A stretch of 14,743 nt of DNA, taken from assembly GCA_945283395.1 (NCBI GenBank), contig CALYQH010000007.1:1-14743 (forward strand), written 5' to 3'. The position numbers and the translations under genes were made by a program. The notes under the pieces were generated by a model. The model had not been told where the DNA came from. It ran no database searches and worked only from the letters and a program-made list of their open reading frames with translations. This document shows, in pieces, positions 1 through 8,627 of the stretch (position 1 is the first letter of the stretch; every line of letters begins with the position of its first letter). This DNA comes from an uncultured Ventosimonas sp. Lineage in GTDB: Bacteria > Pseudomonadota > Gammaproteobacteria > Pseudomonadales > Pseudomonadaceae.

Positions 1-2
1 GC

Positions 3-698
3 GGTCCATGAAAAATAAACAAAACTCACTTTAGTAGGTGTCCCAAATTTAATTGAGGATCCTTTAGGGATAAATATCATATCACAATCTTTAGCTATTT
101 TAACTTCATTTTGATGACAAATATGTAACTCACCTTCAAGCACTATATCTACTTCATCATAATTTAATGTCCAAGGAAAAAAAGCATTTTCCCATGCCAT
201 ATAACCAGCACCCATATTAGAATTATCGGCAGCACCTATCATATCGGCAATGCCTACTTTCTTTTCAAGGCCAGCGCCTTCGAAAATTTCTAATTTTGCT
301 GAGTTACCTTTCACTAATTTGATGCCAGAAGGTTTTTGGTTAACTGATGCAGAATTATTAGTAGCTGTACATTTACCTTCTTGAACAGCTCGGCATACTA
401 ATTGATCTATTAACGCATCACTTACCGTAGCACCCTTTGGTAGTTTTTCGATAATAGCTTGCCTAACAACTTTCAAATCAGCTTCGTTTAAAAAAGAGCA
501 GTTACTCGAAGAGGAGGTCGTAGAGTGATTAGTAACTGCTCCTGAGCAAGTGTTTTCAACAATAACTATGTCTAACTGTGCAGCAACTTCTTTCGCTTCA
601 GGAGTAATAATGCAATCAGTCAAGCTAACTTCTATTTGGTTCTGGCCCTTAGCTTTGATGTCACGAATAGTTTCAGCCGTAATTAGTTTTTTACTCAT
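3..698 (-). CDS. eutQ: EutQ, ethanolamine-utilization cupin protein (3' end cut by window edge)
   Basis: Reading the minus strand from ATG at 698 gives 232 open codons that run off the left edge; enteric EutQ is about 230 residues, so only a few codons should be missing. Residues 1-50 form the conserved N-terminal part (ITPEAKEVA near 31-39). Residues 56-68 are a Ser/Thr-rich linker, and residues about 125-232 are the C-terminal cupin domain, with the family signatures AFFPWTLNYDEVDIVLEGELH (split as 172-179 and 180-192) and FIPKGSSIKFGTPT (209-222). EutQ is needed for ethanolamine microcompartment function and has been reported to have acetate kinase activity in Salmonella. Its ATG overlaps the eutP stop as ATGA, with GAGGAAAA upstream as ribosome binding site, so translation is probably coupled. 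The operon presumably continues left with eutT and beyond. Confidence 0.93.
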   Translation of the reverse strand, partial: MSKKLITAETIRDIKAKGQNQIEVSLTDCIITPEAKEVAAQLDIVIVENTCSGAVTNHSTTSSSSNCSFLNEADLKVVRQAIIEKLPKGATVSDALIDQLVCRAVQEGKCTATNNSASVNQKPSGIKLVKGNSAKLEIFEGAGLEKKVGIADMIGAADNSNMGAGYMAWENAFFPWTLNYDEVDIVLEGELHICHQNEVKIAKDCDMIFIPKGSSIKFGTPTKVSFVYFSWT

Positions 699-1162
699 TG
701 CTTTTTCCTCTTAGATATCTCGTCCTGCTTTAAAAAATCAGCAAGGACTTGAACGCTATCTGAATCTTGGGTACAAATTTCAAAGATGGGTTCTTTTAAG
801 CCATGTTCCATTAACATTTGTTTAATAGCTGGCACGTCTACACTAGGTAAATCTATTTTGGTAATAACAGTAATAATTTGTTTGTTTCTATAAATCTCAA
901 GCAAACCATTAGGAAGTCTACATAAAGGATCATCAGCGGCATGTACATAAATTATAGTATCTGCTTCTATTGTAGTACTTATCAAAGCTCCAAAGAGACG
1001 AGGGTAATTAAAAAACTCTCCTGGAGTATCAACTCCACCCTGCTCATCAAAAGCAACTGCTTGTGTTTTTACGGCTAAGCTATAATCATTATTTAAGGCA
1101 TTAAACAATGATGTTTTTCCTACACCAACAGAACCAACTAGGACATAGCGTTGCCTTAACAT
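695..1162 (-). CDS. eutP: EutP, Ras-like P-loop NTPase of ethanolamine utilization
   Basis: A 155-residue protein close to the usual EutP/PduV length of about 150-160. It has a P-loop GSVGVGKT at 10-17, a DTPGEF motif (G3-like) at 45-50, and TKID at 101-104 in place of the GTPase NKxD motif, all at positions expected for a small Ras-like fold. The EutP family is associated with the ethanolamine microcompartment, and Salmonella EutP has been reported to act as an acetate kinase, giving a route from acetyl-phosphate to ATP or back. It lies 6 bases after the eutS stop, with AGGAGC inside the end of eutS as ribosome binding site, and overlaps eutQ by ATGA. The eutS-P-Q order is that of the enteric long eut operon. 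The lysine-rich tail (KRKKQ) has no assigned role. Confidence 0.95.
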   Translation of the reverse strand: MLRQRYVLVGSVGVGKTSLFNALNNDYSLAVKTQAVAFDEQGGVDTPGEFFNYPRLFGALISTTIEADTIIYVHAADDPLCRLPNGLLEIYRNKQIITVITKIDLPSVDVPAIKQMLMEHGLKEPIFEICTQDSDSVQVLADFLKQDEISKRKKQ

Positions 1163-1168
1163 CTATTA

Positions 1169-1516
1169 TCAGCTCCTAGTCACATTACAGACGGCATAGC
1201 CTAATGCTGTGCCTAGGTTTCTAATAGTATTATTAAGCGCTTCTTCTACTGCTCCTACCGAGCCATAGATTACAAGAGCACCACTAAAACGATCAAGAAA
1301 ACCTATCTCTATATTAGCCGCTTTTGTCGCATAGTCACCAGCTATCATCGCAGTCTCACTAGGCGTTAAAGTCATAATACCTATTGCTTCTGCGTCCGGA
1401 ACACCTATCTTTTGGGCTAAGTCTTTACCAGGATGCGCAATCAAATGCGCCAATGTTACCTGTTTGCCAGGCACAAACTCTTGGATAATTCGGGTTTGAG
1501 TTTTCTCAATATCCAT
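1169..1516 (-). CDS. eutS: EutS, bacterial microcompartment shell protein
   Basis: A 115-residue single-domain BMC protein. The stretch from residue 10 to the C-terminus ([20 protein letters not shown], then [31 protein letters not shown] and [10 protein letters not shown]) is nearly superimposable on enteric EutS, whose circularly permuted BMC fold gives a bent hexamer in the shell. A few extra N-terminal residues (MDIEKTQTR) make it slightly longer than the E. coli protein of 111. The ATG at 1516 is preceded by a perfect AGGAGGT (1527-1521), so the start is secure. It is the first gene of a eut operon transcribed leftwards, as in Salmonella and E. coli. The encapsulated pathway (ethanolamine ammonia-lyase, aldehyde and alcohol dehydrogenases) should lie beyond the window. 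Confidence 0.97.
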   Translation of the reverse strand: MDIEKTQTRIIQEFVPGKQVTLAHLIAHPGKDLAQKIGVPDAEAIGIMTLTPSETAMIAGDYATKAANIEIGFLDRFSGALVIYGSVGAVEEALNNTIRNLGTALGYAVCNVTRS

Positions 1517-1520
1517 TACT

Positions 1521-1527
1521 ACCTCCT
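1521..1527 (-). promoter_or_regulatory. Strong ribosome binding site for eutS
   Basis: Minus strand AGGAGGT ends four bases before the eutS ATG. It is the strongest anti-16S match I noticed in the window and fixes the start of the eut operon's first gene. Confidence 0.85.
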
Positions 1528-1673
1528 AAGATGATAAAAGCTTATCAAGGAAGTCTACCAATTAAATATCAAATATTGGCAATTTATAAAAATTCTTGCC
1601 TTAATCAATCTTACATATTGCCCTAAATCATTTTTTAAAACTATTAGACAAATAGCAAACAAAGACTTAGAGG

Positions 1674-1702
1674 GTTATAGCAGATCAATTAACTCTTTGA
1701 AA
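1674..1702 (-). promoter_or_regulatory. Candidate promoter for the eut operon
   Basis: Minus strand TTTCAA, a 17-base spacer and TGCTATAAC (extended -10 type). The -35 matches only three of six consensus bases, which would suit an activator-dependent promoter such as one driven by EutR. This is a by-eye prediction. Confidence 0.25.
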
Positions 1703-1864
1703 TCTTTCATTTTATAAATTAATTTAACAGCAAATAATAACAATTTTAAGAAAATTGATAAGTCAACTGATTTATATCAGCTTTCAAATACAAAAATTCA
1801 TTTATTTAGCACTTTTTATTTATATTGACATAGTTATTCATTAACTTAGAGGAAAGATAATATA

Positions 1865-3184
1865 ATGTTAAAAGTTAAAAATCTGACACTTGCAATTACT
1901 TTAGCCACAGGACTACTATCCACTAATGTATTGTTAGCCAAAGATGTTCAGCCATCAGTTAATACTCCTAATCAAACGCTAACACAACAAACTGCTCCTC
2001 AACTATTAACAGGGCAATGGGATTCTTTCAACAGAGAACAACTTAATCAACTTATTGCCAGTTATGGTAAGACAAGTGCTAACTATGATGCCAAAAATCC
2101 TCCTTATGCAGTATTTGATTGGGATAATACTTCAATCTTTCTAGATATTGAAGAAGCTACTCTTATTTATCAAATAGAAAACTTAGCTTTCAAAATGTCT
2201 CCTGAAACTCTTGACAAGGTCATTAGAACTAACATCCCTAAAGACAACTTCAGTGCATCTTCAAACAATATGGTAGGAAAACCTGTTAATATTGATTTAA
2301 TAGCTCAAGATATCATCCAAAATTATCGTTGGATCTATGAAAACTATGCTCAAATGAAAGGCAAGCTTTCTCTAGAAGATGTTAAGAAAACTAATCAATA
2401 TAAAGAATTCTCAGTTAAATTACGTTATCTCTACCAAGCTATTGGTGATTCTTTTGACCATTCAGTTTCCTACCCATGGGTAACTTATTTATTTACAGGT
2501 ATGCAAGAATCTGAAGTAGCTCGATTAGCTAGAGAAACAGTTAAATGGCAAGCTAATCAACCTGTTGAATTAGTCACTTGGACAAGCCCTGCTATCGAAA
2601 GCAAAGCAGGTCAAGTTACGATGAAATGGAATAATGGTCTACGTCTCTTACCTGAGATGAAAGATCTATATAACAAATTAAGAGAGGCTGGTATAGATGT
2701 TTGGATCTGTTCAGCATCTTTTATTGATGTAATCAAAGAATTATCCTCTAATCCAGAATTTGGTTATAATAATCCTAAAGATCACGTAATAGCCATGGAA
2801 CTTGAACGAGATGCAAATGGAGTTATTTTACCAGAATATCGTAAAGGTTTTAATCAAACTCAAGGTCCAGGTAAGACTTTAGAAATCAATAGGCTCATTG
2901 CTCCTCACTATCAAAATAAAGGCCCTATCTTAGTGGCTGGCGATAGTGAAGGCGATCAAAACATGTTCCAAGATTTTAAAGATACCAAAAGAGTACTTAT
3001 CATCAATAGGCTAAGAAAGCCAACTACTGATATAGGTAAATTCTCTAAAGAAGCTGTTGCTACCTATAAGAAAGATAATGCCAAATTCTTATTACAAGGA
3101 CGCGATGAAAATACCGTCTCATTCTTACCTAATCAAAAGAAAATACCTTTAGGAAAGAAAGAAGCAAAAGCATTACGTGAATAA
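1865..3184 (+). CDS. Secreted HAD-superfamily phosphatase, phosphorylcholine phosphatase-like
   Basis: A 439-residue protein with a lysine-containing start and hydrophobic N-terminus (about residues 7-25, ending in LLA), a typical Sec signal peptide, so it should act in the periplasm. All four HAD motifs are present: I, DWDNT with Asp85, Asp87 and Thr89; II, Ser283 in ICSAS; III, Lys337 in GPGKT; IV, GDSEGD with Asp360 and Asp364. A long alpha-helical cap lies between motifs I and II. The surroundings of motif I (YAVFDWDNTSIFLDIEEA) resemble the Pseudomonas phosphorylcholine phosphatase (PchP) group, which also cleaves phosphoethanolamine. The substrate here is inferred, not shown. A ribosome binding site AGAGGAAAG (1848-1856) precedes the ATG. 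It is the only plus-strand gene, divergent from eut and convergent with cbiP. Other small phosphomonoesters are possible substrates. Confidence 0.85.
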   Translation: MLKVKNLTLAITLATGLLSTNVLLAKDVQPSVNTPNQTLTQQTAPQLLTGQWDSFNREQLNQLIASYGKTSANYDAKNPPYAVFDWDNTSIFLDIEEATLIYQIENLAFKMSPETLDKVIRTNIPKDNFSASSNNMVGKPVNIDLIAQDIIQNYRWIYENYAQMKGKLSLEDVKKTNQYKEFSVKLRYLYQAIGDSFDHSVSYPWVTYLFTGMQESEVARLARETVKWQANQPVELVTWTSPAIESKAGQVTMKWNNGLRLLPEMKDLYNKLREAGIDVWICSASFIDVIKELSSNPEFGYNNPKDHVIAMELERDANGVILPEYRKGFNQTQGPGKTLEINRLIAPHYQNKGPILVAGDSEGDQNMFQDFKDTKRVLIINRLRKPTTDIGKFSKEAVATYKKDNAKFLLQGRDENTVSFLPNQKKIPLGKKEAKALRE

Positions 3185-3191
3185 TAATTTA

Positions 3192-3224
3192 TCATGTCCT
3201 AGTCTAATTTAGGCTAGGACATGA
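3192..3224. terminator. Bidirectional terminator-like hairpin between phosphatase gene and cbiP
   Basis: A perfect 11-bp inverted repeat, TCATGTCCTAG (3192-3202) against CTAGGACATGA (3214-3224), extended inward by about four further pairs to leave a 3-base loop. It lies 8 bases after the phosphatase stop and 55 bases from the cbiP stop, between convergent genes. The T-rich run expected of an intrinsic terminator is poor on the plus strand and moderate on the minus strand (TAAATTATTATT), so it probably serves cbiP-side transcripts best. Confidence 0.7.
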
Positions 3225-3279
3225 CAACACTTTCAATCTTAACTTAAGCCATTGTTAGCAAATACTTTATTTACTCTAG

Positions 3280-4761
3280 CTAACTAGCTTGTATAATCTG
3301 ATAAATCAATTCAATATTTACATACTGACGAATATGATCAGCTAACTTATCATATTGTTGTTCTTTAAAAGTTACATAATCAAAAGGTTGCTCGTTTAAC
3401 TTAGCAGTATAAGGTTGTAATAAATAATCTATCACTACTTCGTTATCTAATATACCATGGATATAAGAGCCAAAACATCTATTAGATATCCAATAACCAT
3501 CTTGGCTGCCATCCTTTAATGAATTTAAATGAGTTATTTCTGCATCTAACATAGGTGTTGTAATGCCCATATGTATTTCATAACCATTACATTCATCAAT
3601 TTCATCTAAAAATTTAAATTTAACTTGTCTAGTAATTTTTTCAGCTAACATTTTTGTTGAAACAGGCAATAAGCCTAACCCAGGCAAGCGTTCAATACTC
3701 CCTTCAACATGGTCAGGATCACAAATCTCCTGCCCCATCATTTGAAACCCCCCACAAATTCCAACAACTGTAGCACCATTTCGCTGAGCTTTTAAAATGC
3801 TTTGTGCTACACCATTTCGCCTTAATTCATACAAATCATCTAAAGTACTTTTAGTACCGGGCAATAATATGATGTCTGCCTTGGCCACTTCATCTACATT
3901 GCTAGTATAATAAAGGTGTACTCGAGGATCTTGCTCCAAACGATTAAAATCTGTGAAATTAGATAAATGTCTTAGTAACACGACGGCAACATTAACTTTT
4001 CCATGTGAAGCCTGTATTTGTTTACTATGCAAAGCAACTGAATCTTCTTCCTCTATATGTATATCTTTATAATAGGGCACAACACCTATTACTGGGATAC
4101 CGCATAAATCCTCTAAAATTTTTATGCCTGGTTCTAAAAGTCGAATATCTCCCCTAAATTTGTTAATTATAATGCCTTTCACATATTTTCGCTCTGCTTC
4201 GGGTAGTAACATTATGGAGCCATAAACACTAGCAAAAACTCCACCTCTATCTATATCTGCAACTAGAATTACCTTAGCTCCAGCATGTATAGCCATAGGC
4301 ATATTTACTAAATCAACTGCGCGTAAATTAATTTCAGAAATACTACCTGCTCCCTCCATCACTATAGGGTTATAACGCTTAGCCAGGCGATCAAAGGCAG
4401 CATTTACTTCTGTTCTTAATACCTCCCTTCCCTCAGTACGAAAATATTGATAGGCATTTTGATTACCCATAGGTTTACCATTTAAGACTACTTGGCAGGT
4501 ATGATCTGAAGAAGGCTTAAGGAGCAATGGATTCATATCAGTATGACAAGCCACTCCCGCTGCTTCTGCTTGTACTGCTTGGGCGCGACCTATCTCTAGG
4601 CCATCTTCAGTGGCATAAGAATTATTGGCCATATTTTGCGCCTTAAAAGGAGCTGGGTGATAACCATCTTGTTTAAAAATACGACAAAATCCAGTAGTAA
4701 TAATACTTTTTCCAACATCACTACCCGTACCCATAAACATCAAAGGAGCTAGTTTTGGCAT
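3280..4761 (-). CDS. cbiP: Adenosylcobyric acid synthase (CbiP/CobQ)
   Basis: A 493-residue glutamine-dependent amidotransferase that amidates the b, d, e and g side chains of adenosylcobyrinate a,c-diamide, giving adenosylcobyric acid in the cytoplasm. The N-terminal synthetase domain starts with the P-loop-like GTGSDVGKS (11-19) and the family signature FKAQNMANNSY (39-49). The C-terminal class I glutamine amidotransferase domain has the nucleophile Cys336 in GICGGFQMMG and His435 in GSYIHGILDN. Length is near the usual 480-510. It is the last gene of the riboswitch-controlled transcript, starting 10 bases after cobC with AAGG upstream. In Salmonella cbiP precedes cobU; here it has moved behind the nucleotide-loop genes. 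The name cobQ is used for the same enzyme in aerobic organisms. Confidence 0.96.
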   Translation of the reverse strand: MPKLAPLMFMGTGSDVGKSIITTGFCRIFKQDGYHPAPFKAQNMANNSYATEDGLEIGRAQAVQAEAAGVACHTDMNPLLLKPSSDHTCQVVLNGKPMGNQNAYQYFRTEGREVLRTEVNAAFDRLAKRYNPIVMEGAGSISEINLRAVDLVNMPMAIHAGAKVILVADIDRGGVFASVYGSIMLLPEAERKYVKGIIINKFRGDIRLLEPGIKILEDLCGIPVIGVVPYYKDIHIEEEDSVALHSKQIQASHGKVNVAVVLLRHLSNFTDFNRLEQDPRVHLYYTSNVDEVAKADIILLPGTKSTLDDLYELRRNGVAQSILKAQRNGATVVGICGGFQMMGQEICDPDHVEGSIERLPGLGLLPVSTKMLAEKITRQVKFKFLDEIDECNGYEIHMGITTPMLDAEITHLNSLKDGSQDGYWISNRCFGSYIHGILDNEVVIDYLLQPYTAKLNEQPFDYVTFKEQQYDKLADHIRQYVNIELIYQIIQAS

Positions 4762-4771
4762 AAAATAAACC

Positions 4772-5296
4772 TTAATTCATTTCAATTAGTGTTACTGAAC
4801 CATAGCTAGGCGTTTGAACAAACATTTGTTGTTGCGTAGTCAAGCCTGTATAAACTCTTGCACAGTTAATAATTCCTCCGTGAGTAAAAATAGCTATAGT
4901 GTTAGCCTTAGGTATTTCATTTATAAAGTCTGTAAAACGTTGGTATAAGTCATGGAATGATTCCCCACCCGTTACCCTAGTATTTATCCAATCTTTATAC
5001 CATATTTGTAAATGAGGGTCGTTAATTTCTTCCCATCTTTGTAATTCCCAAGCACCAAAATCTAATTCCTTTAATCGGCTATCAAGTATTGCTTGGCTAT
5101 AGCCACAAAAATCAGCTAATTTAACACATCGGCTTAAAGGGCTACAATAAACATAATCGAAAGATATAGAGTTAATTTGTGCTAAAACTGAAGTGGCCTC
5201 TTCAGGAAAAGTATTTTTAACAGCCACATCACTTTGCCCATAACATGTTCCAACTGGAACAGCGACACTCGTATGACGGATAAAGTACATCTTCAT
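4772..5296 (-). CDS. cobC: Alpha-ribazole phosphatase, histidine phosphatase family
   Basis: A 174-residue histidine phosphatase. The family residues are Arg7-His8 (FIRHTS), Arg56 in SPLSRC, Glu77 in LKELDFGAWE and His139 in FTHGG; the LDFGxWE stretch is typical of the phosphoglycerate-mutase-like CobC group. It is a little shorter than Salmonella CobC (about 200). The enzyme removes phosphate from alpha-ribazole-5'-phosphate or adenosylcobalamin-5'-phosphate in nucleotide-loop assembly. Its ATG overlaps the cobS stop (ATGA), and cbiP follows closely, which supports a role in cobalamin rather than a general phosphatase. The name is given by motif and context; sequence alone cannot exclude a broader substrate range. 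Confidence 0.88.
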   Translation of the reverse strand: MKMYFIRHTSVAVPVGTCYGQSDVAVKNTFPEEATSVLAQINSISFDYVYCSPLSRCVKLADFCGYSQAILDSRLKELDFGAWELQRWEEINDPHLQIWYKDWINTRVTGGESFHDLYQRFTDFINEIPKANTIAIFTHGGIINCARVYTGLTTQQQMFVQTPSYGSVTLIEMN

Positions 5297-6051
5297 ATTA
5301 ATTTAATCAATATTAACAACGACAAATAGCAAGATAATTCTAATAATAAAAATAATGCCCCTACACAATCCCCTGTATAGCCGTCTATTTTACTTTTCAT
5401 AAAAGCAGTAAGTACAAAAAATAATAGGATAGGCAATAACATAATTAGATAGTATGTAACAGATAACCAACCCAAAATTATCAATAAGGGCAGCAATGCA
5501 AAAAAAGCTGTTTGTAGCAAATATTTTTTATTTAGCGTTTCATACACTACTTTGACTTTGCTTGTTTCAGCTGTTCTTGCATAATTCAAACGAGTGGTAA
5601 TCATAGCTGCTAACCCTTTACAAAAAGGGTCTGCAACCAAAATAGCTAAACAAGCTAAATGAATTGGAAAAGCCACTAATACTTGATAGAAAAGTAAGAA
5701 ATAACAAATTAAGCCCAAGACAGCATAACAGCCTACATGACTATCTTTCATTATAGCAAGTATACGATCTTTAGAAATTCCACCACCAAAACCATCAAAA
5801 AAATCAGCTAGGCCATCTTCATGTAATCCACCAGTGAGTAATAATCTGCTAATAATAGCCAATACTACAGCTATAGATGCTGGTAAAAGAAAGCTAGATA
5901 GATAGAGCGTTGCTGCCATAACTGAGGCTGTTAACCAGCCAGCCATAGACCAATAATAAATAATATTTTTAAAGTAAACATCTGGAATATTTTTTTGACG
6001 GAAAATAGGTAGTCTAGTATAAAAAACAATGATGGCATAGAAAGCTAACAT
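5293..6051 (-). CDS. cobS: Adenosylcobinamide-GDP ribazoletransferase (cobalamin synthase)
   Basis: A 252-residue polytopic inner-membrane protein with about six to seven hydrophobic helices (for example 35-75, 105-135, 180-215 and 230-252). The signatures of CobS are present: TRLP (12-15), [18 protein letters not shown] (74-91) whose acidic residues bind Mg2+, and [10 protein letters not shown] (101-110). It joins adenosylcobinamide-GDP to alpha-ribazole (phosphate), the last step of the pathway. The start overlaps the end of cobT by 7 bases, and upstream there is only a weak ribosome binding site, so translation is likely coupled to cobT. The order cobU-cobT-cobS-cobC differs from Salmonella cobU-cobS-cobT. 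Confidence 0.95.
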   Translation of the reverse strand: MLAFYAIIVFYTRLPIFRQKNIPDVYFKNIIYYWSMAGWLTASVMAATLYLSSFLLPASIAVVLAIISRLLLTGGLHEDGLADFFDGFGGGISKDRILAIMKDSHVGCYAVLGLICYFLLFYQVLVAFPIHLACLAILVADPFCKGLAAMITTRLNYARTAETSKVKVVYETLNKKYLLQTAFFALLPLLIILGWLSVTYYLIMLLPILLFFVLTAFMKSKIDGYTGDCVGALFLLLELSCYLSLLILIKLI

Positions 6052-7088
6052 AATGTAATAGGTGTTACCTCTGCCTGTTGAAAAGATTTCATTTCATTAA
6101 TCATACGGACAGCTGAATCTACTAAAGGATAAGCACATACTGCACCAGTTCCCTCACCAAGCCTAAAATTCAAAGCTAACAAAGCTTTTACCCCCATCTT
6201 ATCGAGCAATAAACCATGCCCTGTTTCTTCTCCTCTATGCCCAAATATTGCATAATGTCTAACATTTTCATTAAATTGACAGGCCATTAACAGACAATTA
6301 GTCATAATAAATCCATCTATCAAAATTATCATTTTTAATTCAGCGGCTTTGAGCATAGCACCTACCGCCATTACCATTTCAAACCCTCCAAAATAACTCA
6401 TAATAGCTTCAGCTGAATGATCTCCTTGGTAGTTATCTATAGCCTGCTGTAGGATTTGATATTTGCGTTTAGTACCCTCAGAAGCCCAACCTGACCCAGC
6501 ACCAACACAATCTTTCAAGGATATACCAGTTAAATAACTCATCCAGATAGAAGAAGCTGAGGTGTTTGCAATACCTAATTCACCTATAGAAATAATATTA
6601 CAACCTGCTCTCTGACAATCAGCTACTAATTGAGCCCCTGAATCAATCGCCCTCAACATCTCTTGCTCAGTCATAGCTGCTTGCTCTAAGAAATTATGGG
6701 TACCTTTACGAATTTTCTTATCTATCACCCCAATTTGCTGAGCAAAATCAAAATCGACCCCAGCATCTACTACTAGCATTTTAAAGTGATGTTGTCTGGC
6801 AAAAATATTTATTCCCCCACCCCCTTCAATAAAATTAATGGCTTGTTGCCAAGTGATAGATTTGGGTGAGGGACTAACGCCAGATTCAGCAATACCATGA
6901 TCAGCTGCGAATAATAAATGATGTGGCATAGTTAATTTAGGCGTTAACGTTTGTTGAATCCAGCCTATTTGCAAAGCTAACTCTTCAAGAATACCAAGAG
7001 AACCTTTAGGTTTAGCTAAACTATCTATTTTAGCTTGTAACAAAGATTTAATTGCTTCATCGGGTTTATTAATGCTAAATATTTTCAT
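6045..7088 (-). CDS. cobT: Nicotinate-nucleotide--dimethylbenzimidazole phosphoribosyltransferase
   Basis: A 347-residue protein of the usual CobT length (about 350). It has [15 protein letters not shown] (24-38), [15 protein letters not shown] (61-75), GELGIANTS (169-177) and the C-terminal GEGTGA (311-316), where Glu312 corresponds to the catalytic glutamate of Salmonella CobT. It activates the lower-ligand base by making alpha-ribazole-5'-phosphate (or the analogue of another base) from nicotinate mononucleotide. No gene for lower-ligand synthesis (bluB or bza) is in the window, so the base used cannot be told. The ATG overlaps the cobU stop (ATGA). Confidence 0.97.
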   Translation of the reverse strand: MKIFSINKPDEAIKSLLQAKIDSLAKPKGSLGILEELALQIGWIQQTLTPKLTMPHHLLFAADHGIAESGVSPSPKSITWQQAINFIEGGGGINIFARQHHFKMLVVDAGVDFDFAQQIGVIDKKIRKGTHNFLEQAAMTEQEMLRAIDSGAQLVADCQRAGCNIISIGELGIANTSASSIWMSYLTGISLKDCVGAGSGWASEGTKRKYQILQQAIDNYQGDHSAEAIMSYFGGFEMVMAVGAMLKAAELKMIILIDGFIMTNCLLMACQFNENVRHYAIFGHRGEETGHGLLLDKMGVKALLALNFRLGEGTGAVCAYPLVDSAVRMINEMKSFQQAEVTPITLC

Positions 7089-7603
7089 ATTGTACTCTTA
7101 ATCTTCATTGCTATGCCAGACACAACAAAATAAACTTCATCAGCTTTAGCTGCCACATATTGATTTAGCCAACCTAGTAAATCAATAAATTTTCTTTGTA
7201 AATTATTTTCCGACGTTCCTCCTAGCCCTATTTCATTAGTAACTAAAATAAATTTCGCTTGCTGTGCAATTAAGCGCTCAAACTCTTGCTTAAGTTCTGT
7301 TAGCGCTTTTTCTATATCATTATCTAAATCAAAAAAGAAATTAGTAGCCCATAAGGTTAAACAATCTATTAATACCACCTTACCAACTAAATCATATTGG
7401 CTAAGGTGCTTATTTTCTTCAATAGTAGTCCATTGTGAACCTCGGCTAAGCTGATGGCGTTTAATACGCTCATGATATTCATCATCCCATACACGAGAAG
7501 TTGCCATATAAATAGGCCGATCAGCTAATGTAAGAGCTAATTGTTCGGCAAAGGTACTTTTACCAGAACGTTGCCCACCTGTTACCAAAATAATTTTTTT
7601 CAT
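7085..7603 (-). CDS. cobU: Bifunctional adenosylcobinamide kinase / adenosylcobinamide-phosphate guanylyltransferase
   Basis: A 172-residue protein with P-loop GGQRSGKST (9-17), [12 protein letters not shown] (40-51) with His50 at the place of the guanylylated histidine, DCLTLW (80-85) and VTNEIGLG (121-128), all standard in the CobU/CobP family of about 180 residues. It phosphorylates adenosylcobinamide and then transfers GMP, providing the activated substrate for CobS. The kinase step also allows salvage of imported cobinamide. It overlaps both neighbours by ATGA (cobD-like upstream, cobT downstream), a chain of translational coupling. Confidence 0.96.
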   Translation of the reverse strand: MKKIILVTGGQRSGKSTFAEQLALTLADRPIYMATSRVWDDEYHERIKRHQLSRGSQWTTIEENKHLSQYDLVGKVVLIDCLTLWATNFFFDLDNDIEKALTELKQEFERLIAQQAKFILVTNEIGLGGTSENNLQRKFIDLLGWLNQYVAAKADEVYFVVSGIAMKIKSTI

Positions 7604-8622
7604 TTTAACCCGTTATTTAACCCTGTTTTAATAGTTTTAACTAATAAATTATTTTCCTCAGTGGTTTGACTGGCTACTCTAAAATAACTTTTATCTAACC
7701 CTATAAAATTACTAGCATCTCTAATAAGTAATTGCTGTGTTTTCGCCAAATAATCTTTCAATTCTTGGGCTGAATAGCCATTAGTTAATTGTGCTAAAAA
7801 ATAGTGAGTTTGACTAGGTAAAACCTTAATACCCTCTATTGAGTTTAAGTCTCGTTGCAATTTATGAGTGGCTGCTAATAACGTAACTAAATCTATTTTT
7901 AATGATGCTTGGTGTGTTAATAAATAGTGCCCAGCAATTATAGCCAAACTATTTACAGCCCAAGGCATTCTAAAATAATTAATACGTTTTAGAAGGATAC
8001 TACTTGCTAATATATAACCTAGTCTTAAACCTGCTATCGCATAGTTTTTTGTCAAAGAATGAAGCAGAATCACATTATTAAGCCCCTCTAACTCTGCCAT
8101 ACTAATAGTAGCCTTAGGAGTAAAAGCAATATAAGATTGATCAATAACAAAGCAGGTACTAGGAAAAGATTTAATATAAGCTATTAGTTGCTCTTTATCA
8201 TAGAGCTCTCCCGTTGGGTTGTTAGGATTACATATCCAGCATAAATCAGTATCACCTTTAAACTCATCTAATTTAAAAAAATGCTTAATGGTATGATGAT
8301 GAATTTGACAAGCATCGGCATATTCACTAAAAACGGGCGATAAAATAGCAGTCTTGCTATTTGCAAATGCCTGTGCTATAAGGTAAATAGCTTCAGTAGC
8401 ACCATTAGTAACCGCTACTTGCGTTGTTGCAAGCTGCTGTTGCTTAGCTATTAACTCTACTAATGAATAAGCGTCAGGTTCAGGATAATGCTGAATGACT
8501 GCCATTTGTTCTATTAAATGTTTTCTTAATGGCAATAAATCTAATTGCTGATAAACATTGGAACTAAAATTCACCCTTATATGAGGGTATTGATAACCAT
8601 CATCACCATGGCCATTAATCAT
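7600..8622 (-). CDS. cobD: PLP-dependent threonine-phosphate decarboxylase-like protein (CobD type)
   Basis: A 340-residue fold-type I PLP enzyme: NGATEAIY (73-80), CNPNNPTGE (131-139), Asp161 in VIDQSYIAF for the pyridine nitrogen, Lys192 in HSLTKNYAIAGLRLGY as Schiff-base lysine, and Arg200. Context between cbiO and cobU makes L-threonine-O-3-phosphate decarboxylase the likely role, supplying (R)-1-amino-2-propanol phosphate for the corrin. The N-terminus (MINGHGDD...VNFSSNVY) differs from the HGG...FSANINPLG pattern of Salmonella CobD and, from memory, resembles shorter homologues of other phyla. Histidinol-phosphate aminotransferase relatives share these motifs, so the exact reaction rests mainly on context. 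AAAGGG is upstream of the ATG; 5 bases separate it from cbiO. Confidence 0.85.
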   Translation of the reverse strand: MINGHGDDGYQYPHIRVNFSSNVYQQLDLLPLRKHLIEQMAVIQHYPEPDAYSLVELIAKQQQLATTQVAVTNGATEAIYLIAQAFANSKTAILSPVFSEYADACQIHHHTIKHFFKLDEFKGDTDLCWICNPNNPTGELYDKEQLIAYIKSFPSTCFVIDQSYIAFTPKATISMAELEGLNNVILLHSLTKNYAIAGLRLGYILASSILLKRINYFRMPWAVNSLAIIAGHYLLTHQASLKIDLVTLLAATHKLQRDLNSIEGIKVLPSQTHYFLAQLTNGYSAQELKDYLAKTQQLLIRDASNFIGLDKSYFRVASQTTEENNLLVKTIKTGLNNGLK

Positions 8623-8627
8623 GATAT

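Larger units (their letters stand above)
1517..1864. other. Divergent intergenic region between eutS and the phosphatase gene
   Basis: These 348 bases are very AT-rich and hold no open reading frame I would support. Control regions for both flanking genes must be here. The best leftward candidate is an extended -10 (TGC-TATAAC at 1682-1674 on the minus strand) with a poor -35 (TTTCAA, 1702-1697), which would give a leader of about 150 bases before eutS. Rightward, TTGAAA at 1697-1702 with TAATTT at 1720-1725 (17-base spacer) is possible. A good TTGACA at 1825-1830 has no -10 at the right distance. A small inverted repeat, CTGAT-TTAT-ATCAG, lies at 1767-1780. No EutR site can be assigned by eye. 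Confidence 0.5.

Noticed and set aside
1825..1866. TTGACA and TATAAT before the phosphatase gene
   Set aside because: The spacer is 30 bases and the TATAAT overlaps the start codon, so they cannot form one promoter.
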